Positions 51,698-60,538 of a stretch of 64,000 nt of DNA are shown in pieces. Numbering within the stretch: position 1 is the stretch's first letter; each line of letters starts with the position of its first letter. A model generated the notes under the pieces. The model did no database searches, had not been told where the DNA came from, and was given only the letters and a program-made list of their open reading frames with translations. A program made the translations under genes and the position numbers. The stretch spans positions 2,418,501-2,482,500 of the forward strand of contig NZ_CP071007.1 of the NCBI RefSeq assembly GCF_018417635.1, given 5' to 3'. Source of the DNA: Pseudomonas sp. SORT22 (GTDB taxonomy: Bacteria > Pseudomonadota > Gammaproteobacteria > Pseudomonadales > Pseudomonadaceae).

Positions 51698-52279
51698 ATG
51701 CTTGTTCGGTCACTGACCCTCGCCGCCTTGCTGGCCTTCGTTGCCGGCCCCGCCCTCGCTGCCGATAGCGATGACCCTCTGGCCCGGGATCTGAACAAGG
51801 CCCGTCCCTTGGTAGTCCTTGCCCCCAGCACCGCCGACCCGACTCTGCGCGAATTGAACAAGGCCCTGGAAGACCCGGCCAGCAAGGCGGCATTCGAGGA
51901 ACGCAAGCTGGTGCTGTACAGCGTTGCCGGCATGATCGGCAAGCGCGATGACAAGTTCATGGATCAACAGGAGACCATGGCCCTGATCCGCCGGTTCAAG
52001 TTCAGTGCCCGGGATACGATGGTCACCCAGGTGGTACTGGTAGGCAAAGACGGCGAACAGCATCGGATCGAACACACCGGCACCCTCGAGCCCAAGGCGA
52101 TTTTCGATGCGGTCGACCAGTTGCCAGCGGCAGAGAAAGCCATCGTGCCGCCGACCGTTGCCGACCTGAAAACCGACGCCACGAAGGACAAGGACGCCAA
52201 GCCCGGCAAGGATGGCAAACCGGCCAAACCGGCGAAACCTCCTAAGCCCCTGCCTCCACCCAAGCCGCTGGAGGATTGA
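51698..52279 (+). CDS. DUF4174 periplasmic protein with K/P-rich tail
   Basis: 193 residues. Signal peptide (MLVRSLTLAALLAFVAGPALA-A), then a thioredoxin-like DUF4174 core (PLVVLAPSTADPTLRELNKAL, FEERKLVLYSVAGMIG, MVTQVVLVGKDGEQHRIEHTGTLEPKAIFDAVDQLP), and from about 148 a low-complexity KDAKPGKDGKPAKPAKPPKP tail. It probably contacts cell-wall or anionic polymers. ATG 51698 is six bases from AGGAG, better than ATG 51692. Confidence 0.88.
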   Translation: MLVRSLTLAALLAFVAGPALAADSDDPLARDLNKARPLVVLAPSTADPTLRELNKALEDPASKAAFEERKLVLYSVAGMIGKRDDKFMDQQETMALIRRFKFSARDTMVTQVVLVGKDGEQHRIEHTGTLEPKAIFDAVDQLPAAEKAIVPPTVADLKTDATKDKDAKPGKDGKPAKPAKPPKPLPPPKPLED

Positions 52280-52311
52280 GGCTCAGCGGTCGCCGAGCCC
52301 CCTTCGGGCAA

Positions 52312-53406
52312 CTAACTGCCGGTCTTGACCTTGCTCCACACCCGGGTGCGGATGCGTTCGTACTTGAGTGGCAGCGGCTCCAGGGCGAACAGGGTGTCGA
52401 GCACCGCCTGGGGCGGGTATACCGACGGGTTGTCGCGGATTTTTGCGTCTACCAGCGGCGCGGCATCCTTGTTGGCGTTGGGGTAGCCGAGGTAGTTGGT
52501 CGAGGCAGCGATTACCTCGGGGCGCAGCATGTAGTCGATGAAGGCCAGGCCTTGCTGCGGGTTGGGCGCGTCCTTGAGCAGGACCATGCTTTCGAGCCAA
52601 AACGGTGCGCCTTCGTGCGGAATGCTGTAGCGGATGTCGCGGCCATTGTTGGCGTTGTTGGCGGCAAGCTTGGCATCGAACACCCCGCCAGACCAGCCGA
52701 GCACCACGCACACGTTGCCGTTGGCCAGGTCGGAGATGAACCGCGAGGAGTCGAAGTAGGCGATGTGCGGGCGCACCTTGAGCAGCAGCGCCTCGGCCTT
52801 GCGGTAGTCCTCGGGGTTCTTGCTGTTGTAGGGCAGGCCCAGGTAGTGCAGGGCGATGGGGATGATCTCGCCGGGTGCATCGAGCATGGCCACGCCGCAG
52901 TCGGCCAGCTTGGCGAGGTTTTCTTCCTTGAAGATCAGGTCCCAGGAGTTGAGCGGTGCATCCTTGCCCAGGCGCGCCTTGACCTTGTCGACGTCATAGC
53001 CCAGGCCCGTGGTGCCCCATAAGTAGGGGGCGGCGAAGCGGTTGCCGGGGTCGTTGCCCTGCAGTTTGGCGAGGATCTGCGGGTCCAGGTGCGCCAGGTT
53101 GGGCAACTGGCTGCGGTCGAGCTCGGCCAGCACCCCGGCCTTGATCAGGTTGGGCAGCAGGTCGGCGCTGGCAAACACCACGTCATAGCCGCTGCGCCCG
53201 GCCATCAGCTTGCTCTGCATGACATCGCTGTTGTCGAACACGTCATACACCGGGGCGATGCCCGAGGCCTGCTGGAACTCCTTGGTGGTGTTCGGCGCGA
53301 TGTAGTCATACCAGTTATAGATGTGCACGCTGGGCGCGGCGGCCTGGGCGGCGGCCAGGTTGAGCAGCGCGGCCAGGGCCAGGGGCAGGCGACGGATCGA
53401 CTTCAT
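52312..53406 (-). CDS. Polyamine-type ABC substrate-binding protein (PotF/SpuD-like)
   Basis: 364 residues. Signal peptide (to about AAAQAAA). The mature part matches PotF/SpuD: VHIYNWYDYIAPNTTKEFQQASGI, YDVFDNSDVMQSKLMAGRSGYDVVFAS, and YLWGTTGLGYDVDKV. Captures putrescine/spermidine or an analogous cation. Start at 53406 with GGAG eight bases upstream. Follows a nitrilase-family gene in the same direction; no permease/ATPase genes adjoin, so it must use a distant transporter or act in sensing. Confidence 0.92.
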   Translation of the reverse strand: MKSIRRLPLALAALLNLAAAQAAAPSVHIYNWYDYIAPNTTKEFQQASGIAPVYDVFDNSDVMQSKLMAGRSGYDVVFASADLLPNLIKAGVLAELDRSQLPNLAHLDPQILAKLQGNDPGNRFAAPYLWGTTGLGYDVDKVKARLGKDAPLNSWDLIFKEENLAKLADCGVAMLDAPGEIIPIALHYLGLPYNSKNPEDYRKAEALLLKVRPHIAYFDSSRFISDLANGNVCVVLGWSGGVFDAKLAANNANNGRDIRYSIPHEGAPFWLESMVLLKDAPNPQQGLAFIDYMLRPEVIAASTNYLGYPNANKDAAPLVDAKIRDNPSVYPPQAVLDTLFALEPLPLKYERIRTRVWSKVKTGS

Positions 53407-53442
53407 GAAGGGCACTCCGGATTCTTGTTGTAAGGGTAGCGC

Positions 53443-54258
53443 TCAGGGGATCAGCAGTTCGCGGCGGCCATCGGCGTGTTCAAGGCGCTGGCCAGGCAGG
53501 TGCAGGCGCCGGTCGGCCAGGTAGTCGTAGTCGCGGCGAGCCAGTTCGAGTTGCCCAGGGTCCAGTTCGATGAGCTGCCGGCAGGGCTCGCGCCCGGCCT
53601 CGAACAGCAGGCGCCCGTGCGGGTCGACCACGGCGCTGCCACCGGCGAACACCAGGTTGTCATCGCCTGCACCGACGCGGTTGACCATCAGGGCGAAGGC
53701 CTGGTTTTCCTGGGCGCGGGCCATGATCGCGGTGCGGTGCACCGGGCCGTAGGGGTCCATGTTGCCGTTGCTGACCACGATCAGCTCGGCGCCTAGTTGC
53801 GCCAGGGCGCGGCTGCTTTCCGGCAGCTCGATGTCGTAGCAGATCAGCAGGCCGAGACGCAGGCCTTTGAAGGTGGTGGTGGCGTAGCGATCACCGGGGG
53901 TGAACAGGCCGCGCTCCGAGGGCCACAGGTGGGTTTTGCGATAGCGCAGGGCGATGCCTTCGGGGGTGAGTAGTAGCGAGGTGTTGTAGAAGCGGCCGTC
54001 GGCTTTTTCGGCCAGGCCGATCACCACCGCCACGTCACGTTCACGTAGCGCCTGCAACACCGCCTGGACGCTGGGGCCGTCCACCGTTTCGGCAACCTTT
54101 GGCAGCTGTTCGGCGCTGGCAAAACCCATCAGTTGGGTTTCCGGGAACACCAGCAGGTCGGTGCCGGCCGCACAACTGGCGATCGCTTCAAGGGTGCGTT
54201 GCAGGTTGTAGGCAGTATCGCCGTCGCGGCCGGCGAGTTGTATCAGTTCGATCTTCAT
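53443..54258 (-). CDS. Carbon-nitrogen hydrolase (nitrilase superfamily)
   Basis: 271 residues with the full catalytic set: E40 (LLVFPETQLMGF), K108 (ALRYRKTHLW), C140 (GLLICYDIELPESSR). Cytosolic amidase/nitrilase; similar to N-carbamoylputrescine or omega-amidase-like enzymes. Lies 36 bp upstream of a PotF-like gene in the same direction, so a role in polyamine or agmatine-derivative breakdown is likely (inference). AAGGAAC precedes ATG 54258. Confidence 0.93.
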   Translation of the reverse strand: MKIELIQLAGRDGDTAYNLQRTLEAIASCAAGTDLLVFPETQLMGFASAEQLPKVAETVDGPSVQAVLQALRERDVAVVIGLAEKADGRFYNTSLLLTPEGIALRYRKTHLWPSERGLFTPGDRYATTTFKGLRLGLLICYDIELPESSRALAQLGAELIVVSNGNMDPYGPVHRTAIMARAQENQAFALMVNRVGAGDDNLVFAGGSAVVDPHGRLLFEAGREPCRQLIELDPGQLELARRDYDYLADRRLHLPGQRLEHADGRRELLIP

Positions 54259-54352
54259 CGGGGTTCCTTGCGGGGGGCTGGAACCGAGTATGCGGCGCGA
54301 CGGCGTGGGCGTTAATTACGTTGATGGAGTAACCCTGAATGGGTAATGGCGC

Positions 54353-54940
54353 TCAGATCTCGCGTTCGACAAAGGCAAAGTCATCGTCGATCAGTTGCTG
54401 CAGGTACTGATCGAAACTGTCGGCGATCACTTCATAACTGTCCGGGTCGTGCAGGTAGCGCACCACCTGGCCGACAGTGCCACCGGCGGCGGGGTTGAAG
54501 TCGATGTACAGCTTCGAGCTGCCGCCGTTGTTCATGCAATGGGAGAAACACAGGCGCTGGTTCATGGCCAGGTCGCTGTCGATGCCCGCGCCGACGGTTT
54601 CCGGGTATTCCTCCAGGTACTCGCCGTACATGCCGCGAATGCTGTCGGTGTAGCTCCGGGCGTCTTCGAGGATCTGCTCGCTGGCGCTGAGGTAATAGGG
54701 GTATTCGAACACGTCCGAACCGAGCACCAGGACGATGACCGTGCCGCCCGGGTAATCACGAAAATGAGTGCCGTCGATCTGCCCGAGCAATCGCAGCAGG
54801 CTGTCGGGGCACAGCGGGTAGTGGGCGCTGAGTTTTTGCAGGTCTGCGGCCGAAGCGCCGTGGGCGAGGTTCAATTGTTCAAGCTCTTCGCTTGGCAGCG
54901 CCTGGCGCAGGCCGCTGAGGTAGGTTTCGACGAGTGACAT
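54353..54940 (-). CDS. SMI1/KNR4 (SUKH) family protein
   Basis: 195 residues. SAHYPLCPDSLLRLLGQIDGTHF and LVLGSDVFEYPYYL, then RLCFSHCMNNGGSSKLYIDFNPAAGGTVGQVVRYLHDP, the SUKH pattern of a beta core with a W/F-x-x-G loop. SUKH proteins often serve as immunity factors against polymorphic toxins; no toxin adjoins. GGAAGGAA precedes ATG 54940. Lone gene. Confidence 0.85.
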   Translation of the reverse strand: MSLVETYLSGLRQALPSEELEQLNLAHGASAADLQKLSAHYPLCPDSLLRLLGQIDGTHFRDYPGGTVIVLVLGSDVFEYPYYLSASEQILEDARSYTDSIRGMYGEYLEEYPETVGAGIDSDLAMNQRLCFSHCMNNGGSSKLYIDFNPAAGGTVGQVVRYLHDPDSYEVIADSFDQYLQQLIDDDFAFVEREI

Positions 54941-55090
54941 GGGGCGGTTCCTTCCTGAAAGCGCAGAGGTGTGTGGCAGGCTGACTGAAATTCACCGGGA
55001 TTGCCAGTGCTATGGGCGCGGCGGTGCGACGACTCGACTTGGCCCGTGATCAGCCTGACGCCGCGCTTCCACCGGCGTCCTACATTCGCA

Positions 55091-55109
55091 TAGAATGATA
55101 GAAATTCTC
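55091..55109 (+). promoter_or_regulatory. Fur box upstream of ECF sigma system 2
   Basis: TAGAATGATAGAAATTCTC matches 13 of 19 Fur consensus positions and contains the inverted AGAAT...ATTCT; it lies 21 bp before the sigma ATG, where bound Fur-Fe would block transcription. Based on consensus comparison only. Confidence 0.65.
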
Positions 55110-55129
55110 ATTTACTTTTTCGAGTCATC

Positions 55130-55663
55130 ATGAGCGATTCCAACCCCGCCCTGCGCCAGCAGGTCAGCCACCTGTACCAGGCTCATCACCGCTGGCTGAC
55201 CGGCTGGCTGCGCCCGCGAGTGGCGTGCCATGACCTGGCCGCCGACCTGATGCAGGACGTGTTTGTCCGCGTGCTCAGCGCCGACGATGCCGTCGACCGC
55301 CTGCGCGCCGTACGCGAACCGCGGGGCTACCTGGCGACCATCGCCCGGCGCTTGATGATCGACCATTTTCGCCGTGCGCGGCTCGAACGCGCCTGGCTGC
55401 AGGCGTTGGCCGAGCAGCCTGAAGCCCTGGATATTTCCGCTGAAGCGCGGGCGATCCTGCTGGAAACCCTGTGCGAGCTGGATGCCATGCTCGCCGGCCT
55501 CGGCGCCCGGGTGCGCAAGGCTTTTCTGCTCTCGCAACTGGACGGCATGACCTACAAGGCCATCGCCGAAACCCTCGGCATCTCGGTGGTCACGGTCAAT
55601 CGTGACATCGCCAAGGCCCTGCACCATTGCACGCTGTATAGCCTGCAACACGAGGCTGACTGA
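55130..55663 (+). CDS. ECF sigma factor, FecI-like (iron signalling system 2)
   Basis: 177 residues. Region 2 LYQAHHRWLTGWLRPRVACHDLAADLMQDVFVRVL and region 4 HTH SQLDGMTYKAIAETLGISVVTVNRDIAKAL. Iron-starvation sigma of the FecI/FpvI type, followed by coupled fecR-like and TonB-receptor genes; the stop and next ATG overlap (TGATG). A Fur box lies close upstream. Confidence 0.93.
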   Translation: MSDSNPALRQQVSHLYQAHHRWLTGWLRPRVACHDLAADLMQDVFVRVLSADDAVDRLRAVREPRGYLATIARRLMIDHFRRARLERAWLQALAEQPEALDISAEARAILLETLCELDAMLAGLGARVRKAFLLSQLDGMTYKAIAETLGISVVTVNRDIAKALHHCTLYSLQHEAD

Positions 55664-56628
55664 TGGCCGCCCTCGATTCGCGCCAGCTCGCTGCCCTTGA
55701 GCAGGCCGCCGCCTGGCGTGCACGCCTCGGTGACGAAAGCGCCGGCAGCGCCGAGCACGCCGCCTGGCACGCCTGGCTGCAGGCCGACGAGCAGCACCGC
55801 TGGGCCTGGCAGCAGGTCGAGCGGGTGCAGCAACGCCTGCAGCAAATGCCCACGCGCCTGGCCGGGCGCACCCTGGAACTGGCCGGCCAGCAACCGGCGC
55901 TGGGCCGTCGCGGTGTGCTCAAGGGGCTGGTGCTGGCGGCGGGAGCCGGTGCTGTGGGGTGGGGCGGTTACCAGCAGGCGCGCCAGGGCCCCTGGGTCGC
56001 TGATTATCACACCCGCACCGGCGAACGCCTGAACCTGACCCTGGACGACGGCAGCCAGGTGCAGCTCAACACCGCCAGCGCCGTGGATGTGCGCTTCGAC
56101 CCTCAACAGCGCCTGCTGGTGCTGCGCGATGGCGAGGTGCTGATCACCACCGCCAAGGACCCGGCCAACCGGCCCTTCCTGGTACAAACCCGCCACGGCA
56201 CCGTGCAGGCATTGGGCACACGCTTTTCGCTGCTGGCCGGCGAAAACACCACACGCCTGGCAGTGTTCGAAAGCCGCGTACAGGTGCTGGCGGGCGAGCA
56301 GGGCGGCGGTGCGCTGCTGGAGGCGGGCGAGCAATGCCGCTTCGCCAACCCGGCGCTGGTGCTCAGTTCGCCACTGGAGGGCAACCTGGATGCCTGGAGC
56401 AAGGGCCTGCTGATCGCCAACGAGCAGTACCTGGGGGCCTTTATCGCTGACCTGGCGCGCTACCGCCGCGGCTGGTTGCGTTGCGCGCCGCAAGTGGTGG
56501 GGCTGCGCATCAGCGGCACCTTCAGGCTCGACGACCAGGCACAGATCTTCCGCGCCCTTGAAAGCACGTTGCCGGTGCGGGTCAGCCAGCGCACGCCGTA
56601 TTGGGTGACGGTAGAGGCACGCAAATAA
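55663..56628 (+). CDS. FecR-like anti-sigma/sigma regulator (system 2)
   Basis: 321 residues. N-terminal DUF4880-type domain (ALEQAAAWRARLGDESAGS, WHAWLQADEQHRWAWQQVERVQ), a membrane segment about 85-103 (GVLKGLVLAAGAGAVGWGGY), periplasmic FecR domain (TRTGERLNLTLDDGSQVQLNTASAVDVRF) and STN-like C-terminus (RYRRGWLRCAPQVVGLRISGTF). Passes the receptor signal to the sigma factor at 55130. Its ATG shares one base with the sigma stop. Confidence 0.93.
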   Translation: MAALDSRQLAALEQAAAWRARLGDESAGSAEHAAWHAWLQADEQHRWAWQQVERVQQRLQQMPTRLAGRTLELAGQQPALGRRGVLKGLVLAAGAGAVGWGGYQQARQGPWVADYHTRTGERLNLTLDDGSQVQLNTASAVDVRFDPQQRLLVLRDGEVLITTAKDPANRPFLVQTRHGTVQALGTRFSLLAGENTTRLAVFESRVQVLAGEQGGGALLEAGEQCRFANPALVLSSPLEGNLDAWSKGLLIANEQYLGAFIADLARYRRGWLRCAPQVVGLRISGTFRLDDQAQIFRALESTLPVRVSQRTPYWVTVEARK

Positions 56629-56641
56629 AAGTATTTTTCAT

Positions 56642-56660
56642 GCAAATGATATTAATTCGT
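56642..56660 (+). promoter_or_regulatory. Fur-like site and shared receptor motif (copy 2)
   Basis: GCAAATGATATTAATTCGT matches 12 of 19 Fur consensus positions and includes AAATGATATTAATT (56644-56657), the second copy of the AAATRATRTTMATT motif found before receptor 1 at 12109. It lies about 70 bp before the receptor ATG. It may be a Fur box, part of the ECF promoter, or both. Confidence 0.45.
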
Positions 56661-56725
56661 CTTGTCGTTCGACTTATGGAAGGCAGGCCCACTGCCTGAA
56701 TGCCAACCAGAAGAGAACGCATCGA

Positions 56726-59125
56726 ATGAGAACCCGCCCGATTCACCACGCCCTGCGCTGTTGCGCGCTGTTGTTGCCCTTGAGCATGGCCCAGGCCGAA
56801 TCGGCCGCGCGCAGCTACGACCTGGCCCAGGACGATCTTGGCCAGGTGCTGACCCGTTTTGCCGCCCAGGCCGGCGTGGTGCTGTCATTTGACCCGGCGC
56901 TGACCCGGGGCCAGCGTAGCGAAGGTCTGCACGGCCAGTACGGGGTCGAGGAGGGCCTGCGCGCCTTGCTCGCCAGCAAGGGCCTGGCGCTGATCAAGGA
57001 AGCCGACGGGCGCTACAGCCTGGTGCGCGAAGTGAACGAGGCGGGTGCGATCAACCTCAGCGCCACCGAGGTCACCAGCAACCAGCTGGGGACCATCACC
57101 GAAGAAAGCCGCTCCTACACCCCCGGCACCATTGCCACCGCCACACGCCTGGTATTGACCCCGCGCGAGACGCCGCAGTCGATCACCGTGGTGACCCGCC
57201 AGCACATGGATGACTTCGGCCTCAACAACATTGACGACGTGATGCGCCACACCCCGGGCATCACCGTCTCGGCCTATGACACCGAGCGCAACAGCTACTA
57301 CGCCCGCGGCTTTGCCATCAGCAACTTCCAGTACGACGGCATTCCCTCGACTTCGCGCAACGTCGGTTACTCGGCTGGCAACAGCCTCAGCGACATGGCC
57401 ATCTACGACCGCGTCGAAGTGCTCAAGGGCGCCACCGGCTTGCTCACCGGCGCAGGCTCGCTGGGCGCGACCATCAACCTGGTGCGCAAGAAACCCACCG
57501 CCGAGTTCAAGGGCCATTTTGATCTGGGCGCCGGCAGCTGGGACAACTACCGCAGCGAACTGGACGTCAGCGGCCCGTTGACCGACAGCGCCAACGTGCG
57601 TGGCCGGGCGGTGGCGGCCTATCAGGACAAGCACTCGTTCCTCGACCACTACCAGCGCAAGACCAGCGTCTACTACGGCATCCTCGAGTTCGACCTCGAC
57701 CCCGACACCCTGCTGACCGTCGGCGCCGACTACCAGGACAACAACCCCAAAGGCTCCAGCTGGTCGGGCACCGTGCCGCTATACGATGGCAATGGCGACA
57801 CCAACAATGTCTCGCACCACTTCAACAACGCAGCGAAATGGAGCAGCTGGGAGCAGTACACCCGCACCGTGTTCGCCAGCCTTGAGCATCACCTGGACAA
57901 CGGCTGGGTGGCCAAGGCCCAGTTCGATCACAAGATCAACGGCTACCACGCGCCGCTCGGCTCGATCCAGGGCTACCAGCCACGCAAGGACGGCACCGCC
58001 GGCATCTATGCGCAGAAGTACACCGGCGAAACCGTGAGCGACTCCCTCGACCTGTACCTGAGCGGGCCGTTCCAGCTGTTCGGTCGCGAGCATGAACTGG
58101 TGATCGGCAACTCCTATACCGCCTCGCGCTGGAAGGGCAACGACTACCGCGACGTTACCCATGCCAATAACAACATCCTCGACTTTCCCAACTGGGACGG
58201 CGACATCGGCGAACCTGACTGGGGCCCGGTGTCGGCGCGCACCGACGACAAGGTTCGCCAGAACGGCACTTACCTCACCGCGCGCCTGCACCCGATCGAC
58301 GACCTGACCCTGCTGCTCGGCGGGCGCCTGGTCAACTACAGCTACGACGGCATCGACGCCGACAACAAGGAAAACGACCGCCTGATCCCTTACGTAGGCG
58401 CGGTCTATGACCTCAACGACACCTATTCGCTGTACGCCAGCTACACCGACATCTTCATGCCTCAGGACAGCTGGTTCCGCGACCGCACCGACCGCCTGCT
58501 GGACCCGGACGAAGGGCAGAACTACGAGGTGGGGATCAAGGGCGAGTTCCTCGATGGCCGGGTCAACGCCAGCCTTGCCTATTTCGAGATCCACCAGAGC
58601 AACCGCACCGTCGAGGACAACCAGTACAACGGCGACCCGACCAACCCGGCGGTGGGCTTCGCCTGGATGGGCGTCAAAGCCAAGACCAAGGGCTTCGAAG
58701 CTGAAGTCTCGGGTGAGCTGGCGCCGGGCTGGCAATTGCAGGGCGGTTACACCCACAAAGTGATTCGCGATGACGAGGGCCAGAAGGTGTCGACCTGGGA
58801 GCCGGAAGACCAGGTCAGCTTCTACACCAGCTACAAACTCAAGGGCGCGCTTGATCGCTTGACGGTCGGCGGCGGCGCGCGCTGGCAGGGCAAGGGCTGG
58901 CAGGTACTGCGCAACCGCCCCAAGGGCATCGACGAGGAGTTCGCCCAGGACCCGTTCTGGCTGGTGGACCTGATGGCCCGCTACCAGTTCACCGAGCGTT
59001 TTTCGGCCACGGTAAATGCCAATAACCTGTTCGATAAACGTTATTACACCAACATCGGTTTTTATAACTCGATGTCGTACGGTGACCCGCGCAATTTGAT
59101 GCTGACCACGCGCTGGGATTTCTGA
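56726..59125 (+). CDS. TonB-dependent siderophore receptor with signalling domain (system 2)
   Basis: 799 residues. Signal peptide (to about 24, MAQAESA), STN signalling domain about 28-100 (RSYDLAQDDLGQVLTRFAAQAGV), plug about 140-280 (RETPQSITVVTRQHMDD, VEVLKGATGLLTGAGSLGATINLVRKKP) and barrel ending NLMLTTRWDF. FpvA/FoxA-like transducer that imports a ferri-siderophore with TonB and signals to the FecR/FecI pair upstream. It is clearly paralogous to receptor 1. The siderophore is unknown. A strong terminator follows. Confidence 0.94.
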   Translation: MRTRPIHHALRCCALLLPLSMAQAESAARSYDLAQDDLGQVLTRFAAQAGVVLSFDPALTRGQRSEGLHGQYGVEEGLRALLASKGLALIKEADGRYSLVREVNEAGAINLSATEVTSNQLGTITEESRSYTPGTIATATRLVLTPRETPQSITVVTRQHMDDFGLNNIDDVMRHTPGITVSAYDTERNSYYARGFAISNFQYDGIPSTSRNVGYSAGNSLSDMAIYDRVEVLKGATGLLTGAGSLGATINLVRKKPTAEFKGHFDLGAGSWDNYRSELDVSGPLTDSANVRGRAVAAYQDKHSFLDHYQRKTSVYYGILEFDLDPDTLLTVGADYQDNNPKGSSWSGTVPLYDGNGDTNNVSHHFNNAAKWSSWEQYTRTVFASLEHHLDNGWVAKAQFDHKINGYHAPLGSIQGYQPRKDGTAGIYAQKYTGETVSDSLDLYLSGPFQLFGREHELVIGNSYTASRWKGNDYRDVTHANNNILDFPNWDGDIGEPDWGPVSARTDDKVRQNGTYLTARLHPIDDLTLLLGGRLVNYSYDGIDADNKENDRLIPYVGAVYDLNDTYSLYASYTDIFMPQDSWFRDRTDRLLDPDEGQNYEVGIKGEFLDGRVNASLAYFEIHQSNRTVEDNQYNGDPTNPAVGFAWMGVKAKTKGFEAEVSGELAPGWQLQGGYTHKVIRDDEGQKVSTWEPEDQVSFYTSYKLKGALDRLTVGGGARWQGKGWQVLRNRPKGIDEEFAQDPFWLVDLMARYQFTERFSATVNANNLFDKRYYTNIGFYNSMSYGDPRNLMLTTRWDF

Positions 59126-59145
59126 TCGGTTAAATAAAAAACGCC

Positions 59146-59177
59146 CCCTTGATCTATAAAAAAGGGGGCGTTCTGTT
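59146..59177 (+). terminator. Rho-independent terminator after receptor 2
   Basis: AACGCCCCCTT / AAGGGGGCGTT, a perfect 11-bp stem with a GATCTATAAAA loop, then CTGTTATT. It can serve both the receptor gene and the convergent small gene. Confidence 0.88.
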
Positions 59178-59195
59178 ATTCCGGCTTATATATGC

Positions 59196-59306
59196 TTATC
59201 GAGCATCAGGCCCGGCTTCTACGGGCGGCTTCAGGATCAGGTAGGCTTTTAGCGCAAGGGCTGCAAAGCAGAAGGCCATGCCGGCAATGAATTGAAATGT
59301 AGTCAT
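59196..59306 (-). CDS. 36-residue single-span membrane peptide
   Basis: MTTFQFIAGMAFCFAALALK followed by AYLILKPPVEAGPDAR: one hydrophobic helix (about 4-24) and a short charged tail. A strong TTTTGGAGG lies 7 nt before ATG 59306. Its position beside an iron-receptor system and convergent with its terminator is notable. No family recognised; coding status rests on the ideal ribosome binding site and membrane-peptide composition. Confidence 0.72.
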   Translation of the reverse strand: MTTFQFIAGMAFCFAALALKAYLILKPPVEAGPDAR

Positions 59307-59360
59307 AAACTGCCCTCCAAAACAATTAACTGACGATTATAACATCTATAAATAATATAA

Positions 59361-59870
59361 CTAGGCGTGGCGTTCGTGTTGCAACAACCAGCGCTTGCGT
59401 TCAATACCGCCTCCATAACCTGTCAGTGCGCCATTGCTGCCCACCAGCCGATGGCAGGGAATGGCCAGGCTCACCGGGTTCAGCGCATTGGCCAAGCCCA
59501 CTGCCCGTGCAGCTGCCGGGTTACCCAGCTGTGCAGCAATCTGCCCGTAGGTGCGGGTAGTGCCTGGCGGAATTTCCCGTAACGCCGCCCACACCCGTTG
59601 CTGGAACGGCGTGCCGCCGGCATCAACTGCCAGCGCATCAAACGCCTGCAACTGGCCTGAGCAATAAGCCTGCACAGCATCGGCAAGCGCCGTCAGCCCA
59701 GCGGTTTCGCGTAATTGCACAGCGGCGCCAAAACGGGTGCGCAGCAACCGCAGCAGGCGTTTTTCTGGCTCATCGAATTCCAGCGCCAACAGCCGTTGGT
59801 CATCGCCGACGATCAGCACCTGGCCAATCGGCTCCGGCAGGTGCAGGCGGCGCAGCAGCAGTTCGCTCAT
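59361..59870 (-). CDS. ogt: Methylated-DNA-[protein]-cysteine S-methyltransferase
   Basis: 169 residues, Ogt type: active-site IPCHRLVGSNGALTGYGGG with methyl-acceptor C139, and the DNA-binding FQQRVWAALREIPPGTTRTYGQIAAQLGNPAAARAVGLANALNP. Repairs O6-methylguanine by suicide transfer. It follows the XRE-cupin gene by 14 bp and is probably co-transcribed. Confidence 0.95.
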   Translation of the reverse strand: MSELLLRRLHLPEPIGQVLIVGDDQRLLALEFDEPEKRLLRLLRTRFGAAVQLRETAGLTALADAVQAYCSGQLQAFDALAVDAGGTPFQQRVWAALREIPPGTTRTYGQIAAQLGNPAAARAVGLANALNPVSLAIPCHRLVGSNGALTGYGGGIERKRWLLQHERHA

Positions 59871-59884
59871 GGGCAGTCCTCGTT

Positions 59885-60442
59885 TCAGGCGTGTTCGATC
59901 AGCATCACCGCCAGGGTGTCGGCGGCCAGGGCCTCGAACACGTGCGGGGCGTCGGCCGAATAGCTCATGTAGTCACCGGCCTCCAGGGTCACCGCTTGCT
60001 CGAGCGGGCCGACCCGGGCGCGGCCGCTGCAGAGGATCACGTGCTCAAGGGTACCCGGTGGATGCGGTTTTGACCGCCGCGGTTCACCCGGCTGCACCCG
60101 CAGCCGGTAGATATCGCGCTGCGCCCCGGCCGGGCAGGCGGCGAGCAGGGTGGCGGCGTAATGGGCCTGCTCGCTATGGCTGGCGGCGCCTTCAGCGGCG
60201 CGAATCACCTGCACGTGCTGGCGCGGCTGGCCCATCAGCCGGCTGACCGGCACCTGCAACGCAGTGGCCAGGGCCCAGAGGGTTTCCAGGCTGGGGTTGC
60301 CGACCCCGGACTCCAGTTGCGACAGGGTCGACTTGGCCAGGCCCGCGCGCTTGCCCAGCTCGGTCACCGACAGGCCCAGGCGCTCGCGCTCACGGCGGAT
60401 GGCGCTGGCCAGCAGCAGGATAGGGGAATGGGCTTCGATCAT
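59885..60442 (-). CDS. XRE-family regulator with C-terminal cupin
   Basis: 185 residues: HTH at about 12-65 (LASAIRRERERLGLSVTELGKRAGLAKSTLSQLESGVGNPSLETLW) and a cupin sensor about 105-185 (PGTLEHVILCSGRARVGP, LEAGDYMSYSADAPHVFEAL). Small-molecule-responsive repressor. Divergent from a DMT exporter, with the GTTCGTC-TT-GACGAAC palindrome between them as the probable operator. Confidence 0.92.
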   Translation of the reverse strand: MIEAHSPILLLASAIRRERERLGLSVTELGKRAGLAKSTLSQLESGVGNPSLETLWALATALQVPVSRLMGQPRQHVQVIRAAEGAASHSEQAHYAATLLAACPAGAQRDIYRLRVQPGEPRRSKPHPPGTLEHVILCSGRARVGPLEQAVTLEAGDYMSYSADAPHVFEALAADTLAVMLIEHA

Positions 60443-60464
60443 GTGTTCTCTATACCGGTCATTT

Positions 60465-60480
60465 GTTCGTCTTGACGAAC
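60465..60480. promoter_or_regulatory. Operator-like palindrome between XRE regulator and DMT exporter
   Basis: GTTCGTCTTGACGAAC, perfect 7-bp arms around TT, centred in the 96-bp divergent gap. A half-like TTTGTTCGATATGACA follows near 60511. Likely binding site of the XRE-cupin protein. Confidence 0.6.
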
Positions 60481-60538
60481 GCTACTCATCTGTTCAGCAT
60501 AGCGGACCTTTGTTCGATATGACAGGAGTCGATTCAGC

